A stretch of 64,000 nucleotides of DNA from Trichobilharzia regenti (Eukaryota > Platyhelminthes > Trematoda > Strigeidida > Schistosomatidae), in NCBI GenBank assembly GCA_944472135.2, contig OX235264.1, positions 94,684,319-94,748,318 of the forward strand. Reading direction: 5' to 3'. Position numbers and translations under genes: made by a program. Positions within the stretch are counted from its first letter, which is position 1. Every line of letters starts with the position of its first letter. Shown here piece after piece: positions 1 to 11,500 of the stretch. A model generated the notes under the pieces. The model saw only the letters and a list, made by a program, of their open reading frames with translations. It did no database searches and was not told where the DNA came from.

Positions 1-1699
1 ATATTTTCGTGTTAAATGTGAGACGCTGAGAGTAGTTGTAAAACATGAATTTTCGTATATGCCTTTCTATAATTAGATTATTCGGATGACTGATGACTGC
101 TCAAGATAAGAAATGGTGAATTTTAATTATTGTTGATTGAATTTATGTCACTGATAACATGAGTTGTTTGCAATACAACTAGATTTATGCAAAAACAGGT
201 AAAAATCTTTGAGAAAAGTGATCATTCTGGTGATTGAGATCTTTTTATGTGGCAAGATTATTAGCCTCATGCATGTACGTTACCTTCCAAAACCGAAAAG
301 TTATAATTAAATAAGGTTGAATAAATGAAATGAAGTTATAATATCAATGAATGGAAGAGCGGGATAGCATCCACTAAACAATGAAGTGATCAGTGAGGAG
401 AAGAAATCAGAAAGACAGACTGTGTGCAGACTGACATAATCATCATCATCATCATGAATTACAAGTAAAGATAAAGTCAATGAAATATTATGTGAATATC
501 TGAACTGAACAACTCATCGATTCACACAGACAAAATTACCCACTGACGGAATTCACAAATTTTGGCTTCCACCAGATTATCAGATATGTTGAGTCAGGCT
601 GACCTGATGACATTACTGAAAATCACACAAAATCTACTGTCTCACAAACATAAAAGGCATGATATGTGTTAATTACTGTTATCATTGAGAAATATGCGTT
701 ATCATTATCGTGTCAGGAGTTTGTTTTATTTACAAACAAGATAGATGTTAAGAGAAGCCGATCACAGTCATTTGATTGGATGTGGTAGCCAAGTGATTGT
801 GTTTCTGGCATCGAATTCGCATATGGTATTAGGAAGCGAGAGAGCACGGGCATAATGCAAATAAGTTCGTGAGGCTTTCGAGGGTAGTATCTACAGAAAC
901 AACTCAAATTCGAACTGATGGAAGAAAATCAAATTCTTGAGAAATGATTTGGAAGCTATTCCAGGAGTATTAGATTAACCACTGCTACTATGAATATGGA
1001 GTGATATTGGTGCGACCGTCTCAAGACTGGTTGAGAGTTTCCCACAAAATGTCCTGTTTAAGTCAAGTAGCTGGTGAAGTGTGTGCTAGACTCCAGTAGA
1101 GTGCTGCGCATGCCCCAGTGTTTTGGTGCTCATCAGTGAACATTGTGGTGAAAATACGTACCAGTCATTTGCATTGAGGAGGTCTTATGCACAACAACCA
1201 ACAATGGAGTCTGTCACCGAAATGTGGTTATTCTAGAAATCGTTCGACTTCTCTATTGATGATCACGTAGGTTTGTTGTTCGACTACAAGAAATCATACC
1301 TGAATTATTCTGCTTGTTGTTATGCTACCACTCAGAGCCTTCGATTCACTGTTGATTGGTATTTCTACACCGATATATGTCACGACAAACGATGACGGAT
1401 GAAAGTCAGACCTGAGTGATGTCGATAGTGGACGGCCATTTCGCATGAATCAAAATGATACGAATCCTACTATCATTGCTTTGGCAAGGATTCACACGGG
1501 AGCAATGTGTTTGTGAGAAGCGAACACTTTCTAATTCCTCTTTGTACGGATTCGAATTACTCTACTTGTATTTCCCAACACAACGTATTATTGCATCCTT
1601 CCATTTATCCATGTCTGACCAATTACTGGTGAAGCATAGCGCCAACAAAAAATAATAAGACCACCATATATGTATATATATAATATATTTCATGAATCA

Positions 1700-1960
1700 A
1701 TTTACATTATCGACTGAGCACGGAGGATTTCACTCACTCGTTCACACCTGCTGCTATTCATCATTGTCTGAAACACGTATAACCACATCCTATATCACAT
1801 CGGCTTCTCCGAGATTCAGGTCACAGCCTAGGGAGATGAAAAATGCCAGGTTGACTTATGCCTTCATGCTGAAAACGTCACTGAGTGCCATGAAATCAAT
1901 GCCATGTATTTAACACCTAGCTTTAGGTAAGGTTGTTTGGCTGGTTGATATAACTCCGAA
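1700..1960 (+). repeat. Degenerate Penelope-type LTR-like remnant in P arm
   Basis: The stretch shares the motif CACCTGCTGCTATTCA, then GATTCAGGTCACA followed by similar spaced blocks, with the LTR-like ends of the 1.5-kb unit at 21361-22863. Similarity is patchy, so this looks like an old copy. It recurs in the P1 right arm (about 9206-9466) and in P3 (about 53548-53808), and a more diverged version lies in P2 near 33680-33900. Assignment to Penelope rests only on the resemblance to that unit. Confidence 0.5.
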
Positions 1961-2635
1961 ATTTTAAAGTTCTTGAATGGTTACATCGTGACCGAGACCC
2001 AAATATATGCGCAAATATGGTTGTTTCAAACACACAGGTGGTCAGGTCGCCGAATACGTGTGAATGACCATCATTCCTACCAGTAATAATTCCAATTAAT
2101 AATTCGGTTCAGTAATATTTGAAATATATACTAGGTGGTGGTGGAATAATGTCAGTAAGCACAGTTCACATGATGTGTCATCCCAGGAACCAGTATTGTT
2201 TGGAGTTGTCGAAAACGCGCGTAATCGCTGAAGGCGGCTATTCACAAATGCATCGACTCACAGTCTGAACCACAAATACACTCAACACAGATCTGTATGG
2301 TCGTCGAAAGAAAGATCAATGTTCACAACATCCCCAACTCGATGTGAACGTGTGTCGCCACTAACTACCAGATGTTTGAGATGATGCCGTTGTGAATGAC
2401 GACGAAAATTGTAGAACCAATCGTAGTAAGTCTTTCGATCTCACTCTCAATTGGTGAGAATGGAGGTGACTTGATTGGTGTGATTGATACTGCACAGCAG
2501 TAGTGATTGGCTTCACAAGTCTCCACCCCTCTCAATATACACACACATGCATGACACATATTTCTACCTGTCTCATATGATATATCAGAATGAGTGAGTG
2601 AGTGTGTGTGTGGGTGCGCGCTCAGCAAAATACTG

Positions 2636-2643
2636 TATAAATA
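2636..2643 (+). promoter_or_regulatory. TATA box of peptide gene, copy 1L
   Basis: TATAAATA lies 60 bp upstream of the ATG, which predicts a short leader of roughly 35-40 nt. The motif is kept as TATAAATA or TATATATA at the same place in all five complete copies. Confidence 0.6.
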
Positions 2644-2702
2644 CGGTGGAGTGACGATGATCGTGTATGACAGTGTGATAATCGGTCTCCAGAGAACTGA
2701 GA

Positions 2703-2948
2703 ATGCAGTCGAAGTGTCTACGAAATAGATTGGCCATCGGTGTCGTCATCTTCGTCATCCAATTGATCACAGTGTTTGCAGCTGTGGCACACGATACTCT
2801 CGCGATTGATAAACGTGAGTGATTCAACCTGAAGTAGCTAACTGAGTGTTTGTGATATGAATTTGCTATGTGTGAAATGCCCTCAATGTCTTTTGTGTCT
2901 TCCATTTTCCCCCTAGGTCAGAAGGAGCCGTTTCGATATGGAAGGTAG
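2703..2948 (+). CDS. Spliced 47-aa neuropeptide-like precursor, copy 1L
   Basis: Exon 1 is 2703-2814, the intron is 2815-2916 (102 nt, GTGAGT donor, pyrimidine-rich CCCCCTAG acceptor) and exon 2 is 2917-2948. The ATG has A at -3. Residues 1-9 are basic (MQSKCLRNR), 10-29 form a hydrophobic core ending FAAVA, and cleavage there would leave HDTLAID, then KR, then QKEPFRYGR and a TAG stop. The Arg of KR is split by the intron. Removal after KR, trimming of the last Arg and amidation at Gly would give a seven-residue amidated peptide ending FRY, possibly with pyroglutamate. That is standard invertebrate neuropeptide processing; the function is inferred. Without splicing the frame stops two codons past the donor. 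Alternative: a micro-exon-type secreted protein, since GAAG/GTAGTC at the end could act as another donor. I do not recognise the peptide. Confidence 0.72.
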
Positions 2949-3048
2949 TCAGCGAGCCGGAGATTCGTAACACGCGCGTCGGTATTGCATGCAATCCGAA
3001 GGATTTGAACATTGGTTGTGATTACATTGTATTCTGTGATATAATAGT

Positions 3049-3054
3049 AATAAA
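3049..3054 (+). terminator. Polyadenylation signal, copy 1L
   Basis: AATAAA lies about 100 bp after the stop codon. It completes a compact TATA-to-poly(A) unit of about 420 bp and is present at the same position in all six copies. Confidence 0.55.
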
Positions 3055-3269
3055 CATATATACTCGTCTATTAACCTTGTTTTGCATACCGACGTTTGCT
3101 CTCCGATATTGAGTTGACGAGTAGTGGATGTGAACATTCAGTGGTATGATACGGTAGTCGATATATCATCGACCGTCGATGTAGGGTCTCGGTGACAAGC
3201 GTGATTTCACATGTCTTGGATATGTTGTGCTGTTGTTCTGGGTGGAATCGGAGCGAGATCTGAAATCCG

Positions 3270-3690
3270 TGGTAGTTTTGTAGCATTGTGGGTTGTATTA
3301 GCAGACCCTTTAGGAGAATTGAACGCTGTCGAAATTTTCAGCGCAATATATCGACTAAATTGACAGGAAATCATCGCCTACTAGGGGCGATCTGCAATCG
3401 GTTCCTCATTGAGATCTCATGTGTCGAATTATCGCAGTCAGCGGACATTCAGTTCTCTCGACTGATTGACAGTAGCACTTTGTGAATAGTCGTGTCGCCT
3501 GTGTCATGTTCACTCGTTCTAGTTGGTCTCATACTGTTGTGCACTTCACGAGACACAGTGATGTTCACGAATGAATTTCAGTGCATCAATGCATAGATGA
3601 TATTTCGCGAGAGCGTATGTTTCTCACTCCTCTGACATTTGACATTGACTGCATTTCAGCGTGGTCGGAATGACATTACAATGAATGTGG
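3270..3690. repeat. Module shared by P and Q arms
   Basis: This block matches part of the Q arms (15870-16225 inverted, and its copies). Shared strings include the GACAGGAAATCATCGC region and ATTTTCAGCGCAATATATCG. It holds a short open frame containing ERCRNFQRNISTKLTGNH in both palindrome types, but that frame has no ATG start, so I treat the block as a dispersed repeat. The inverted P1 copy is at about 7476-7896. Confidence 0.6.
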
Positions 3691-4289
3691 CATCCAGCTT
3701 TGTCCAACTCTGTTGACATGGCATAGTGTCACTGAAGCCTAGATGAAATAGGCGCTGAAACTGCATGATAATACGGGGCAGGAATACGGCCACTACCTGC
3801 GTAGCTTTCAAAGGCACGACGTTATTCAATCGCTCACATTTAGGCTAAATAAGCACTGATATGATCTGAGATGACTCTTGGTGCCTTTCGTATCAACGTT
3901 AAACAATTTGATGGTGTTCACTTGCGACAGCGTCCAGAATTCAGACTGATGTTTAGAGATTATGGGAGTGGAGTTTGGGATTATTTCTAATACAAATTAT
4001 AACCATCATGATATTCAGTCGTATCCGTCAACTTCATAGTGTCTGGCGAAATTTCCGTGGTCTCATTCGGTGTGAAAGGTGTTCATTGCGTTCTTGAGTG
4101 CGTCACTGTTGAATTCGACCAGTACAAGGTACACCGTGTGTCCAGTGTCTGCTGCCTGTGCCGACATTATAATTAGGAATAATATTTGACTTCTAAGCTT
4201 CTAGTGGTACTTCAATATGGCGACTCTATTTGACCACATCCCAGCATGATTTCATTGTCCGATGAGATTAGTTGATGCTATGTGCACTG

Positions 4290-5079
4290 ATTTCCCATAA
4301 ACTGGAAGATATGCAAGTGAAAAGTAACAAGTTGGCAGAAGAAGCATCAAAGATATGACTTCACGTGAACATAGATAAAACAGAGATAATGAAGATTCCT
4401 AGCCAACATCAACAACACCAAGAGACCACAATAAGCATAAATGGGAAGAACCTGAAAGAAACAACCTCCTTCACCTACCTGGGAAGCATCGTCTCAACTA
4501 CAGGCGGAACTGACGAGGACATCAAAGCCAGAATCGGAAAAGCAAGACAAGCTTTCATTACTCTCAAATCTGTGTGGAGGTCAACAGCAATCAGCATCAA
4601 AAATAAGATCCGGATTTTCAACTCCAATGTGAAGTCAGTGCTACTATACGGATCAGAGACTTGGCGAGTCATAAAGAGCATCTCAAACAAACTTCAAACC
4701 TTCATTAACAACTGTCTCCGCTCAATACTCAAGATCAGATGGCCAGAAAAGATCAGCAACAGGGATCTCTGGGAGCGAACCAATCAGGAACCGATTGTGA
4801 AACAAATAGGCAGAAAGAAATGGAGATGGATTGGCCATACGCTGAGGAAACCATCAAGTGACATCACTAGACAAGCCGTTGCTCGAGTGGAACCCGAAAG
4901 GGAGGCGGCGAGTTGGTCGTCCAAGGGTGACTTGGAGGAGGTCATGCGAGGAGGAGATGAAAGCATGTGGACAGACCTGGAGCAGGTTGAAAAAGTTGTC
5001 AGAAAACCGAAGTCAATGGAGGTGCGCAGCTGAAGACCTATGTTCCTCTAGGAACTAAAGGATACAATAATAAATAATA
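4290..5079 (+). mobile_element. 5'-truncated RTE-clade retrotransposon
   Basis: The insert encodes the C-terminal part of an RTE-type endonuclease/reverse-transcriptase polyprotein. Visible landmarks are VNIDKTEIMKIPSQ, YLGSIVSTTGGTDEDIKARI, ARQAFITLKSVWRST, LLYGSETWRV, RSILKIRWPEKISNRDLW and GRKKWRWIGHTLRKP, all usual near the end of this family. The endonuclease and the catalytic reverse-transcriptase motifs are missing. A frameshift after HTLRKPS moves the last part into another frame (WNPKGRRRVGRPRVTWRRS near 4890-4960). The 3' end is an ATAATAAATAATAA-like tail. The insert is flanked by direct repeats ATGTGCACTG (4280-4289 and 5080-5089), and P3 keeps the empty site near 57790. It is a recent but dead-on-arrival copy. 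Confidence 0.92.
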
Positions 5080-5349
5080 ATGTGCACTGGATTAGATCAT
5101 CACGGACAATTCTTACTTCATTGACTAGTCAGTTATTCATCACGATATTCGAATCCACATCAGGCTGGCTTTCAAGCCTGTGTCTATTTGAACATTCATT
5201 CAAATAACTTCAGTACGAACCACTTGAATACTAACTAATTTGTCTGTTGACATTTTTCCGTGTTGGATGTGCACAAGAGTATGAGCAGTATTGGCAATTA
5301 TCGATATAATTGTGGCCTTTCAATTGATTGCACCACACATCACAACACA

Positions 5350-5675
5350 ACACAACTCAACTCAACACGACACAACAGTGTATTGTACAATCTCATTCCT
5401 CATTCTATTTCTGAAGTTCATGTGAAATGTCGAGGTTTCAGGCATATCCATATTTCTCTTGGAAATAAGTGTATAGGTCGAATGAACAATATACCATTTC
5501 TCGAGCACTTGAAATTGCATTGGAGGTGTGTCGTTTCAGAGTTGATTGAGACAGAGGATACTCCTTGTTAAATCTTTCCGTTGAGGACGGTTGTCGTTTA
5601 CACCTGTTCCTAGGCCTCACCACTTGAGTGTTTGAAGGAATCAAATCCTCAACAAAGTTACGGATTCTAAAATGG
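5350..5675 (+). pseudogene. Broken copy of the 125-codon P-loop frame
   Basis: This matches the open frames at 35786-36163 and 57211-57588, with shared KCRGFRHIHISLGNKC and ASPLECLKESNPQQSYGF. Here a TAA at 5569-5571 and a TAG about 40 nt later interrupt it. The product is not recognised. Either this copy decayed or the frame was never coding. Confidence 0.4.
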
Positions 5676-6719
5676 CAGTCCATTTGAAGAACTTAGAAAG
5701 GCCAACAACCATGAGCAAACGTGCTCCTTCGCCCTGTTTCTTTGTGTGTTCTTAGGTTTCTATGAGTCTTCATGAAAATTCATGTCAATATCTATCCTCC
5801 TGTGTGTGGTATTCAAGGAGTGATTTGAGGCATTGACTTGTGAATTGCACTTGTGCACTGTGGTGGATTATGATACCATTGTGAATTGAATATTTATTGA
5901 TAAAGTCTCACATTGTTATATGCAACGATTATGAGCAATAAAATGTTCTTGAACCGTCATCAGTAAATATTACTGCATTACTCTGTGAGAGTTTATAGTA
6001 TTCCCGTAGAAGATGGTTTGGTTCTCACAACGCTGTTTCAGGAATGAAGGAAGTGAATTCTCATTAGTGTTAACGTGTCACACATTCTTGTATCTACGTG
6101 TTCTTCAAGTTTAACTACCAATATATTGACACCGTCATATGTTGAACAGACCATGAGAGGATTTCTTTGAAATTAATCAATACATTCACGATATTCTGTG
6201 TTCAGTCACTTGACGAAGTATTTCTACATCTATTCGGTGAAATCTCATCAGTGAACAATATCATTTATCTTAATTGAGGGGAAGGTACATACAATCCGAA
6301 TATCGATACTGATATTTCTATGTCCCTCTTTGAAATTATTGATAGCTGTGACAACGAACTTCCTTGATTGCAGGATGCATTCCAAATGCATAAATAACAA
6401 CACATTTCGGTCAGAATACGTACATGTCCGAATAGTTCATCAACTCCTCACATTCGTTTGGTTGTGAGTATTATCATTCTCGGTTCTGAGTCGAATATTT
6501 TGTTGTCTGACGTTTAGCTCGGCCACCACTAAGATTCACCGCTACTGCCCATTCCCCTAATCTTCACATGTATTTGTCACGTATGTATTTATTCGCTGCG
6601 AATCCGGGTGGAGAGTACAGTACAGCTCGTCGCAAATTGTGGCAACCGAGAATGGATAACAATTCCTCCAATATTTACACACACACACACACATGATTCT
6701 GATCAACCAGAAAACATTG

Positions 6720-6934
6720 TAAAATCGTTCATTGTCCCTATATTGATTCACATGACATTCCGTACCAAGTGGCGAAATAGGCAAACTGCTAGATGTATGT
6801 GTAAGAGAGAAGAAAATTGTGAAATCATTCAATGTCTCTCCTGTGGAGCTCAACTGCGAATAAATCCTGGCAGAATATACACTTTGATATCAAGACCAGA
6901 GTCGTCGATTATTTATCTTTCACTCTGTGTATAA
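6720..6934 (+). other. Open frame with CxC...CxxC pattern
   Basis: The frame reads RCMCKREENCEIIQCLSCG, a spacing that could bind zinc, and has a counterpart in P2 (37192-37383). In P3 one of these cysteines is Ser and a stop occurs upstream. The frame has no good start and no clear splice sites, so coding is doubtful. Confidence 0.15.
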
Positions 6935-8111
6935 GCACAAATCACCAGGAATTAATTCTCTTGCGTCCGCTTACAAATAAACTATCCAGCTCAGTTTCCT
7001 CCGTCCTGATGACAATGGACAGATCACAGCTACTCATACATAAGTGTATTCGAATATCGTGATGAATAACTGATTAGCCAATGAAGTGTGATTCGTGTGT
7101 GATGCAACATTGCATCACTGTACGCTTTCTGTACTGGTTGAAACCATCAGTCACGCACACTAGTCGGCAGTGAATACATCTAACACCGAATGAGAAAACC
7201 GGAATACCCCATTTAGAATAAAAAGCAGGCATTGAAATCCTATTCCTCTCTGTTCACACGTACTTATTGAGCCCAGATGCAAGAGGGAGAATTATGTCAT
7301 GCCGTTGAAAGATGCACAGATAGACACAGTTACAATCACGTGAAAAACTGAATAATATTAGACAGATTCTGTAAAACAAAATGAATGAACCTGATTAACA
7401 TGCAGGTTCAGCGCCTATTTCATCTAGGCTTCAGTGACACTATGCCATGTCAACAGAGTTGGACAAAGCTGGATGCCACATTCATTGTAATGTCATTCCG
7501 ACCACGCTGAAATGCAGTCAATGTCAAATGTCAGAGGAGTGAGAAACATACGCTCTCGCGAAATATCATCTATGCATTGATGCACTGAAATTCATTCGTG
7601 AACATCACTGTGTCTCGTGAAGTGCACAACAGTATGAGACCAACTAGAACGAGTGAACATGACACAGGCGACACGACTATTCACAAAGTGCTACTGTCAA
7701 TCAGTCGAGAGAACTGAATGTCCGCTGACTGCGATAATTCGACACATGAGATCTCAATGAGGAACCGATTGCAGATCGCCCCTAGTAGGCGATGATTTCC
7801 TGTCAATTTAGTCGATATATTGCGCTGAAAATTTCGACAGCGTTCAATTCTCCTAAAGGGTCTGCTAATACAACCCACAATGCTACAAAACTACCACGGA
7901 TTTCAGATCTCGCTCCGATTCCACCCAGAACAACAGCACAACATATCCAAGACATGTGAAATCACGCTTGTCACCGAGACCCTACATCGACGGTCGATGA
8001 TATATCGACTACCGTATCATACCACTGAATGTTCACATCCACTACTCGTCAACTCAATATCGGAGAGCAAACGTCGGTATGCAAAACAAGGTTAATAGAC
8101 GAGTATATATG

Positions 8112-8117
8112 TTTATT
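8112..8117 (-). terminator. Polyadenylation signal, copy 1R
   Basis: TTTATT on the plus strand reads AATAAA on the minus strand, about 100 bp past the stop codon of copy 1R. Confidence 0.55.
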
Positions 8118-8217
8118 ACTATTATATCACAGAATACAATGTAATCACAACCAATGTTCAAATCCTTCGGATTGCATGCAATACCGACGCGCGTGTTACG
8201 AATCTCTGGCTCGCTGG

Positions 8218-8463
8218 CTACCTTCCATATCGAAACGGCTCCTTCTGACCTAGGGGTAAAATGGAAGACACAAAAGACATTGAGGGCATTTCACACATAG
8301 CAAATTCATATCACAAACACTCAGTTAGCTACTTCAGCTTGAATCACTCACGTTTATCAATCGCGAGAGTATCGTGTGCCACAGCTGCAAACACTGTGAT
8401 CAATTGGATGACGAAGATGACGACACCGATGGCCAATCTATTTCGTAGACACTTCGACTGCAT
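8218..8463 (-). CDS. Spliced neuropeptide-like precursor, copy 1R
   Basis: Exon 1 is 8463-8352 and exon 2 is 8249-8218, separated by a 102-nt GT-AG intron. All 144 coding bases equal copy 1L, so the product is again signal peptide, HDTLAID, KR and QKEPFRYGR. The intron differs from 1L at a few bases (for example AAGCTG for AACCTG, and TACCCCTAG for TCCCCCTAG at the acceptor). Outside the gene, the base just after the stop region also differs (GCCAGC for GTCAGC). It lies opposite and facing copy 1L across the loop, so the two are convergent. Confidence 0.7.
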
Positions 8464-8522
8464 TCTCAGTTCTCTGGAGACTGATTATCACACTGTCATA
8501 CACGATCATCGTCACTCCACCG

Positions 8523-8530
8523 TATTTATA
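8523..8530 (-). promoter_or_regulatory. TATA box of peptide gene, copy 1R
   Basis: TATAAATA on the minus strand, 60 bp upstream of the ATG at 8463, as in copy 1L. Confidence 0.6.
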
Positions 8531-11500
8531 CAGTATTTTGCTGAGCGCGCACCCACACACACACTCACTCACTCATTCTGATATATCATATGAGACAGGT
8601 AGAAATATGTGTCATGCATGTGTGTGTATATTGAGAGGGGTGGAGACTTGTGAAGCCAATCACTACTGCTGTGCAGTATCAATCACACCAATCAAGTCAC
8701 CTCCATTCTCACCAATTGAGAGTGAGATCGAAAGACTTACTACGATTGGTTCTACAATTTTCGTCGTCATTCACAACGGCATCATCTCAAACATCTGGTA
8801 GTTAGTGGCGACACACGTTCACATCGAGTTGGGGATGTTGTGAACATTGATCTTTCTTTCGACGACCATACAGATCTGTGTTGAGTGTATTTGTGGTTCA
8901 GACTGTGAGTCGATGCATTTGTGAATAGCCGCCTTCAGCGATTACGCGCGTTTTCGACAACTCCAAACAATACTGGTTCCTGGGATGACACATCATGTGA
9001 ACTGTGCTTACTGACATTATTCCACCACCACCTAGTATATATTTCAAATATTACTGAACCGAATTATTAATTGGAATTATTACTGGTAGGAATGATGGTC
9101 ATTCACACGTATTCGGCGACCTGACCACCTGTGTGTTTGAAACAACCATATTTGCGCATATATTTGGGTCTCGGTCACGATGTAACCATTCAAGAACTTT
9201 AAAATTTCGGAGTTATATCAACCAGCCAAACAACCTTACCTAAAGCTAGGTGTTAAATACATGGCATTGATTTCATGGCACTCAGTGACGTTTTCAGCAT
9301 GAAGGCATAAGTCAACCTGGCATTTTTCATCTCCCTAGGCTGTGACCTGAATCTCGGAGAAGCCGATGTGATATAGGATGTGGTTATACGTGTTTCAGAC
9401 AATGATGAATAGCAGCAGGTGTGAACGAGTGAGTGAAATCCTCCGTGCTCAGTCGATAATGTAAATTGATTCATGAAATATATCTATATATATAATATAT
9501 GGTGGTCTTATTATTTTTTGTTGGCGCTATGCTTCACCAGTAATTGGTCAGACATGGATAAATGGAAGGATGCAATAATACGTTGTGTTGGGAAATACAA
9601 GTAGAGTAATTCGAATCCGTACAAAGAGGAATTAGAAAGTGTTCGCTTCTCACAAACACATTGCTCCCGTGTGAATCCTTGCCAAAGCAATGATAGTAGG
9701 ATTCGTATCATTTTGATTCATGCGAAATGGCCGTCCACTATCGACATCACTCAGGTCTGACTTTCATCCGTCATCGTTTGTCGTGACATATATCGGTGTA
9801 GAAATACCAATCAACAGTGAATCGAAGGCTCTGAGTGGTAGCATAACAACAAGCAGAATAATTCAGGTATGATTTCTTGTAGTCGAACAACAAACCTACG
9901 TGATCATCAATAGAGAAGTCGAACGATTTCTAGAATAACCACATTTCGGTGACAGACTCCATTGTTGGTTGTTGTGCATAAGACCTCCTCAATGCAAATG
10001 ACTGGTACGTATTTTCACCACAATGTTCACTGATGAGCACCAAAACACTGGGGCATGCGCAGCACTCTACTGGAGTCTAGCACACACTTCACCAGCTACT
10101 TGACTTAAACAGGACATTTTGTGGGAAACTCTCAACCAGTCTTGAGACGGTCGCACCAATATCACTCCATATTCATAGTAGCAGTGGTTAATCTAATACT
10201 CCTGGAATAGCTTCCAAATCATTTCTCAAGAATTTGATTTTCTTCCATCAGTTCGAATTTGAGTTGTTTCTGTAGATACTACCCTCGAAAGCTTCACGAA
10301 CTTATTTGCATTATGCCCGTGCTCTCTCGCTTCCTAATACCATATGCGAATTCGATGCCAGAAACACAATCACTTCGCTACCACATCCAATCAAATGACT
10401 GTGATCGGCTTCTCTTAACATCTATCTTGTTTGTAAATAAAACAAACTCCTGACACGATAATGATAACGCATATTTCTCAATGATAACAGTAATTAACAC
10501 ATATCATGCCTTTTATGTTTGTGAGACAGTAGATTTTGTGTGATTTTCAGTAATGTCATCAGGTCAGCCTGACTCAACATATCTGATAATCTGGTGGAAG
10601 CCAAAATTTGTGAATTCCGTCAGTGGGTAATTTTGTCTGTGTGAATCGATGAGTTGTTCAGTTCAGATATTCACATAATATTTCATTGACTTTATCTTTA
10701 CTTGTAATTCATGATGATGATGATGATTATGTCAGTCTGCACACAGTCTGTCTTTCTGATTTCTTCTCCTCACTGATCACTTCATTGTTTAGTGGATGCT
10801 ATCCCGCTCTTCCATTCATTGATATTATAACTTCATTTCATTTATTCAACCTTATTTAATTATAACTTTTCGGTTTTGGAAGGTAACGTACATGCATGAG
10901 GCTAATAATCTTGCCACATAAAAAGATCTCAATCACCAGAATGATCACTTTTCTCAAAGATTTTTACCTGTTTTTGCATAAATCTAGTTGTATTGCAAAC
11001 AACTCATGTTATCAGTGACATAAATTCAATCAACAATAATTAAAATTCACCATTTCTTATCTTGAGCCGTCATCAGTCATCCGAATAATCTAATTATAGA
11101 AAGGCATATACGAAAATTCATGTTTTACAACTACTCTCAGCGTCTCACATTTAACACGAAAATATTCTCCCTCATGCTTCACGTTCTGGGCTGCGTTGAT
11201 TATCTGCATTCACTTTAAGTTGGACAAAATTATTTGTAAGTAAACGTGTGATTTCAATGTGAGGCGCGGAATTAGAAAATGCCTTGATATGCGTCACTGT
11301 TGCCTGTTCGCATCACGGCATAGATTTCAATACAGGCACAGAAATTTGATCAACATCCCTGTACCATCGATGGTTCTGCTATTCATATGAATACGTGATG
11401 TAATATGTACTCCAATCCAGTTTTGAATCCTCACGAATATAACAGCTCAAATAGTTTTCCTACATCTTTGGATATTAGACTTTGATATCAGCGACTGCAA

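Larger units (their letters stand above)
1..3772. repeat. Palindrome P1, left arm
   Basis: This stretch is repeated in inverted orientation at 7394-11165, and paired positions add to 11166 throughout. The parts I compared differ only at scattered single bases. It starts with the same sequence that opens P2 (31977) and P3 (51824). Apart from the small spliced gene at 2703-2948 and the repeat pieces listed separately, I see no gene in it. Several short open frames occur, but most begin with non-ATG codons and are not conserved as protein. Confidence 0.95.
3773..7393. other. Palindrome P1 loop
   Basis: This is the unpaired centre of P1. It matches the P2 loop in the same orientation and the P3 loop in reverse. 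It contains one RTE insertion (4290-5079), a broken copy of the 125-codon loop frame (about 5350-5675) and a weak cysteine-containing frame (6720-6934). I see nothing recognisable at 5690-6540 or 7063-7393. Confidence 0.85.
7394..11165. repeat. Palindrome P1, right arm
   Basis: This is the inverted copy of 1-3772, with one-to-one pairing at sum 11166. It carries the minus-strand copy of the peptide gene (8218-8463). The end at 11165/11166 is the mirror image of the Q2/P3 junction at 51823/51824, which fixes the true border of the P unit. Confidence 0.95.

Noticed and set aside
590..640. A hammerhead-ribozyme-like CTGATGA...GAAA pattern, recurring in P and Q arms
   Set aside because: The bases between CTGATGA and GAAA (CATTACT) cannot form stem II, and I found no matching stems I and III, so the resemblance is chance.
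2365..2628. An 87-codon minus-strand frame upstream of the peptide gene
   Set aside because: It starts at a TTG, and the P2 version changes many residues and its N-terminus. Low-complexity CA repeats make up its beginning.
2585..2905. A 106-codon open frame on the minus strand over the peptide gene, seen in every P arm
   Set aside because: It is the antisense shadow of the signal-peptide exon. It is conserved only because the plus-strand exons are, and it offers no domain, signal or promoter of its own.
3288..3485. A 65-codon frame with ERCRNFQRNISTKLTGNH in P and Q
   Set aside because: It has no ATG start and sits in a repeat shared at the DNA level, so the protein similarity follows from the DNA similarity.
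6540..6700. A 42-codon frame starting MYLSRMYLFAANPGG
   Set aside because: The P3 copy is shifted by an extra base and the frame ends in a CA repeat, so it is unlikely to be coding.
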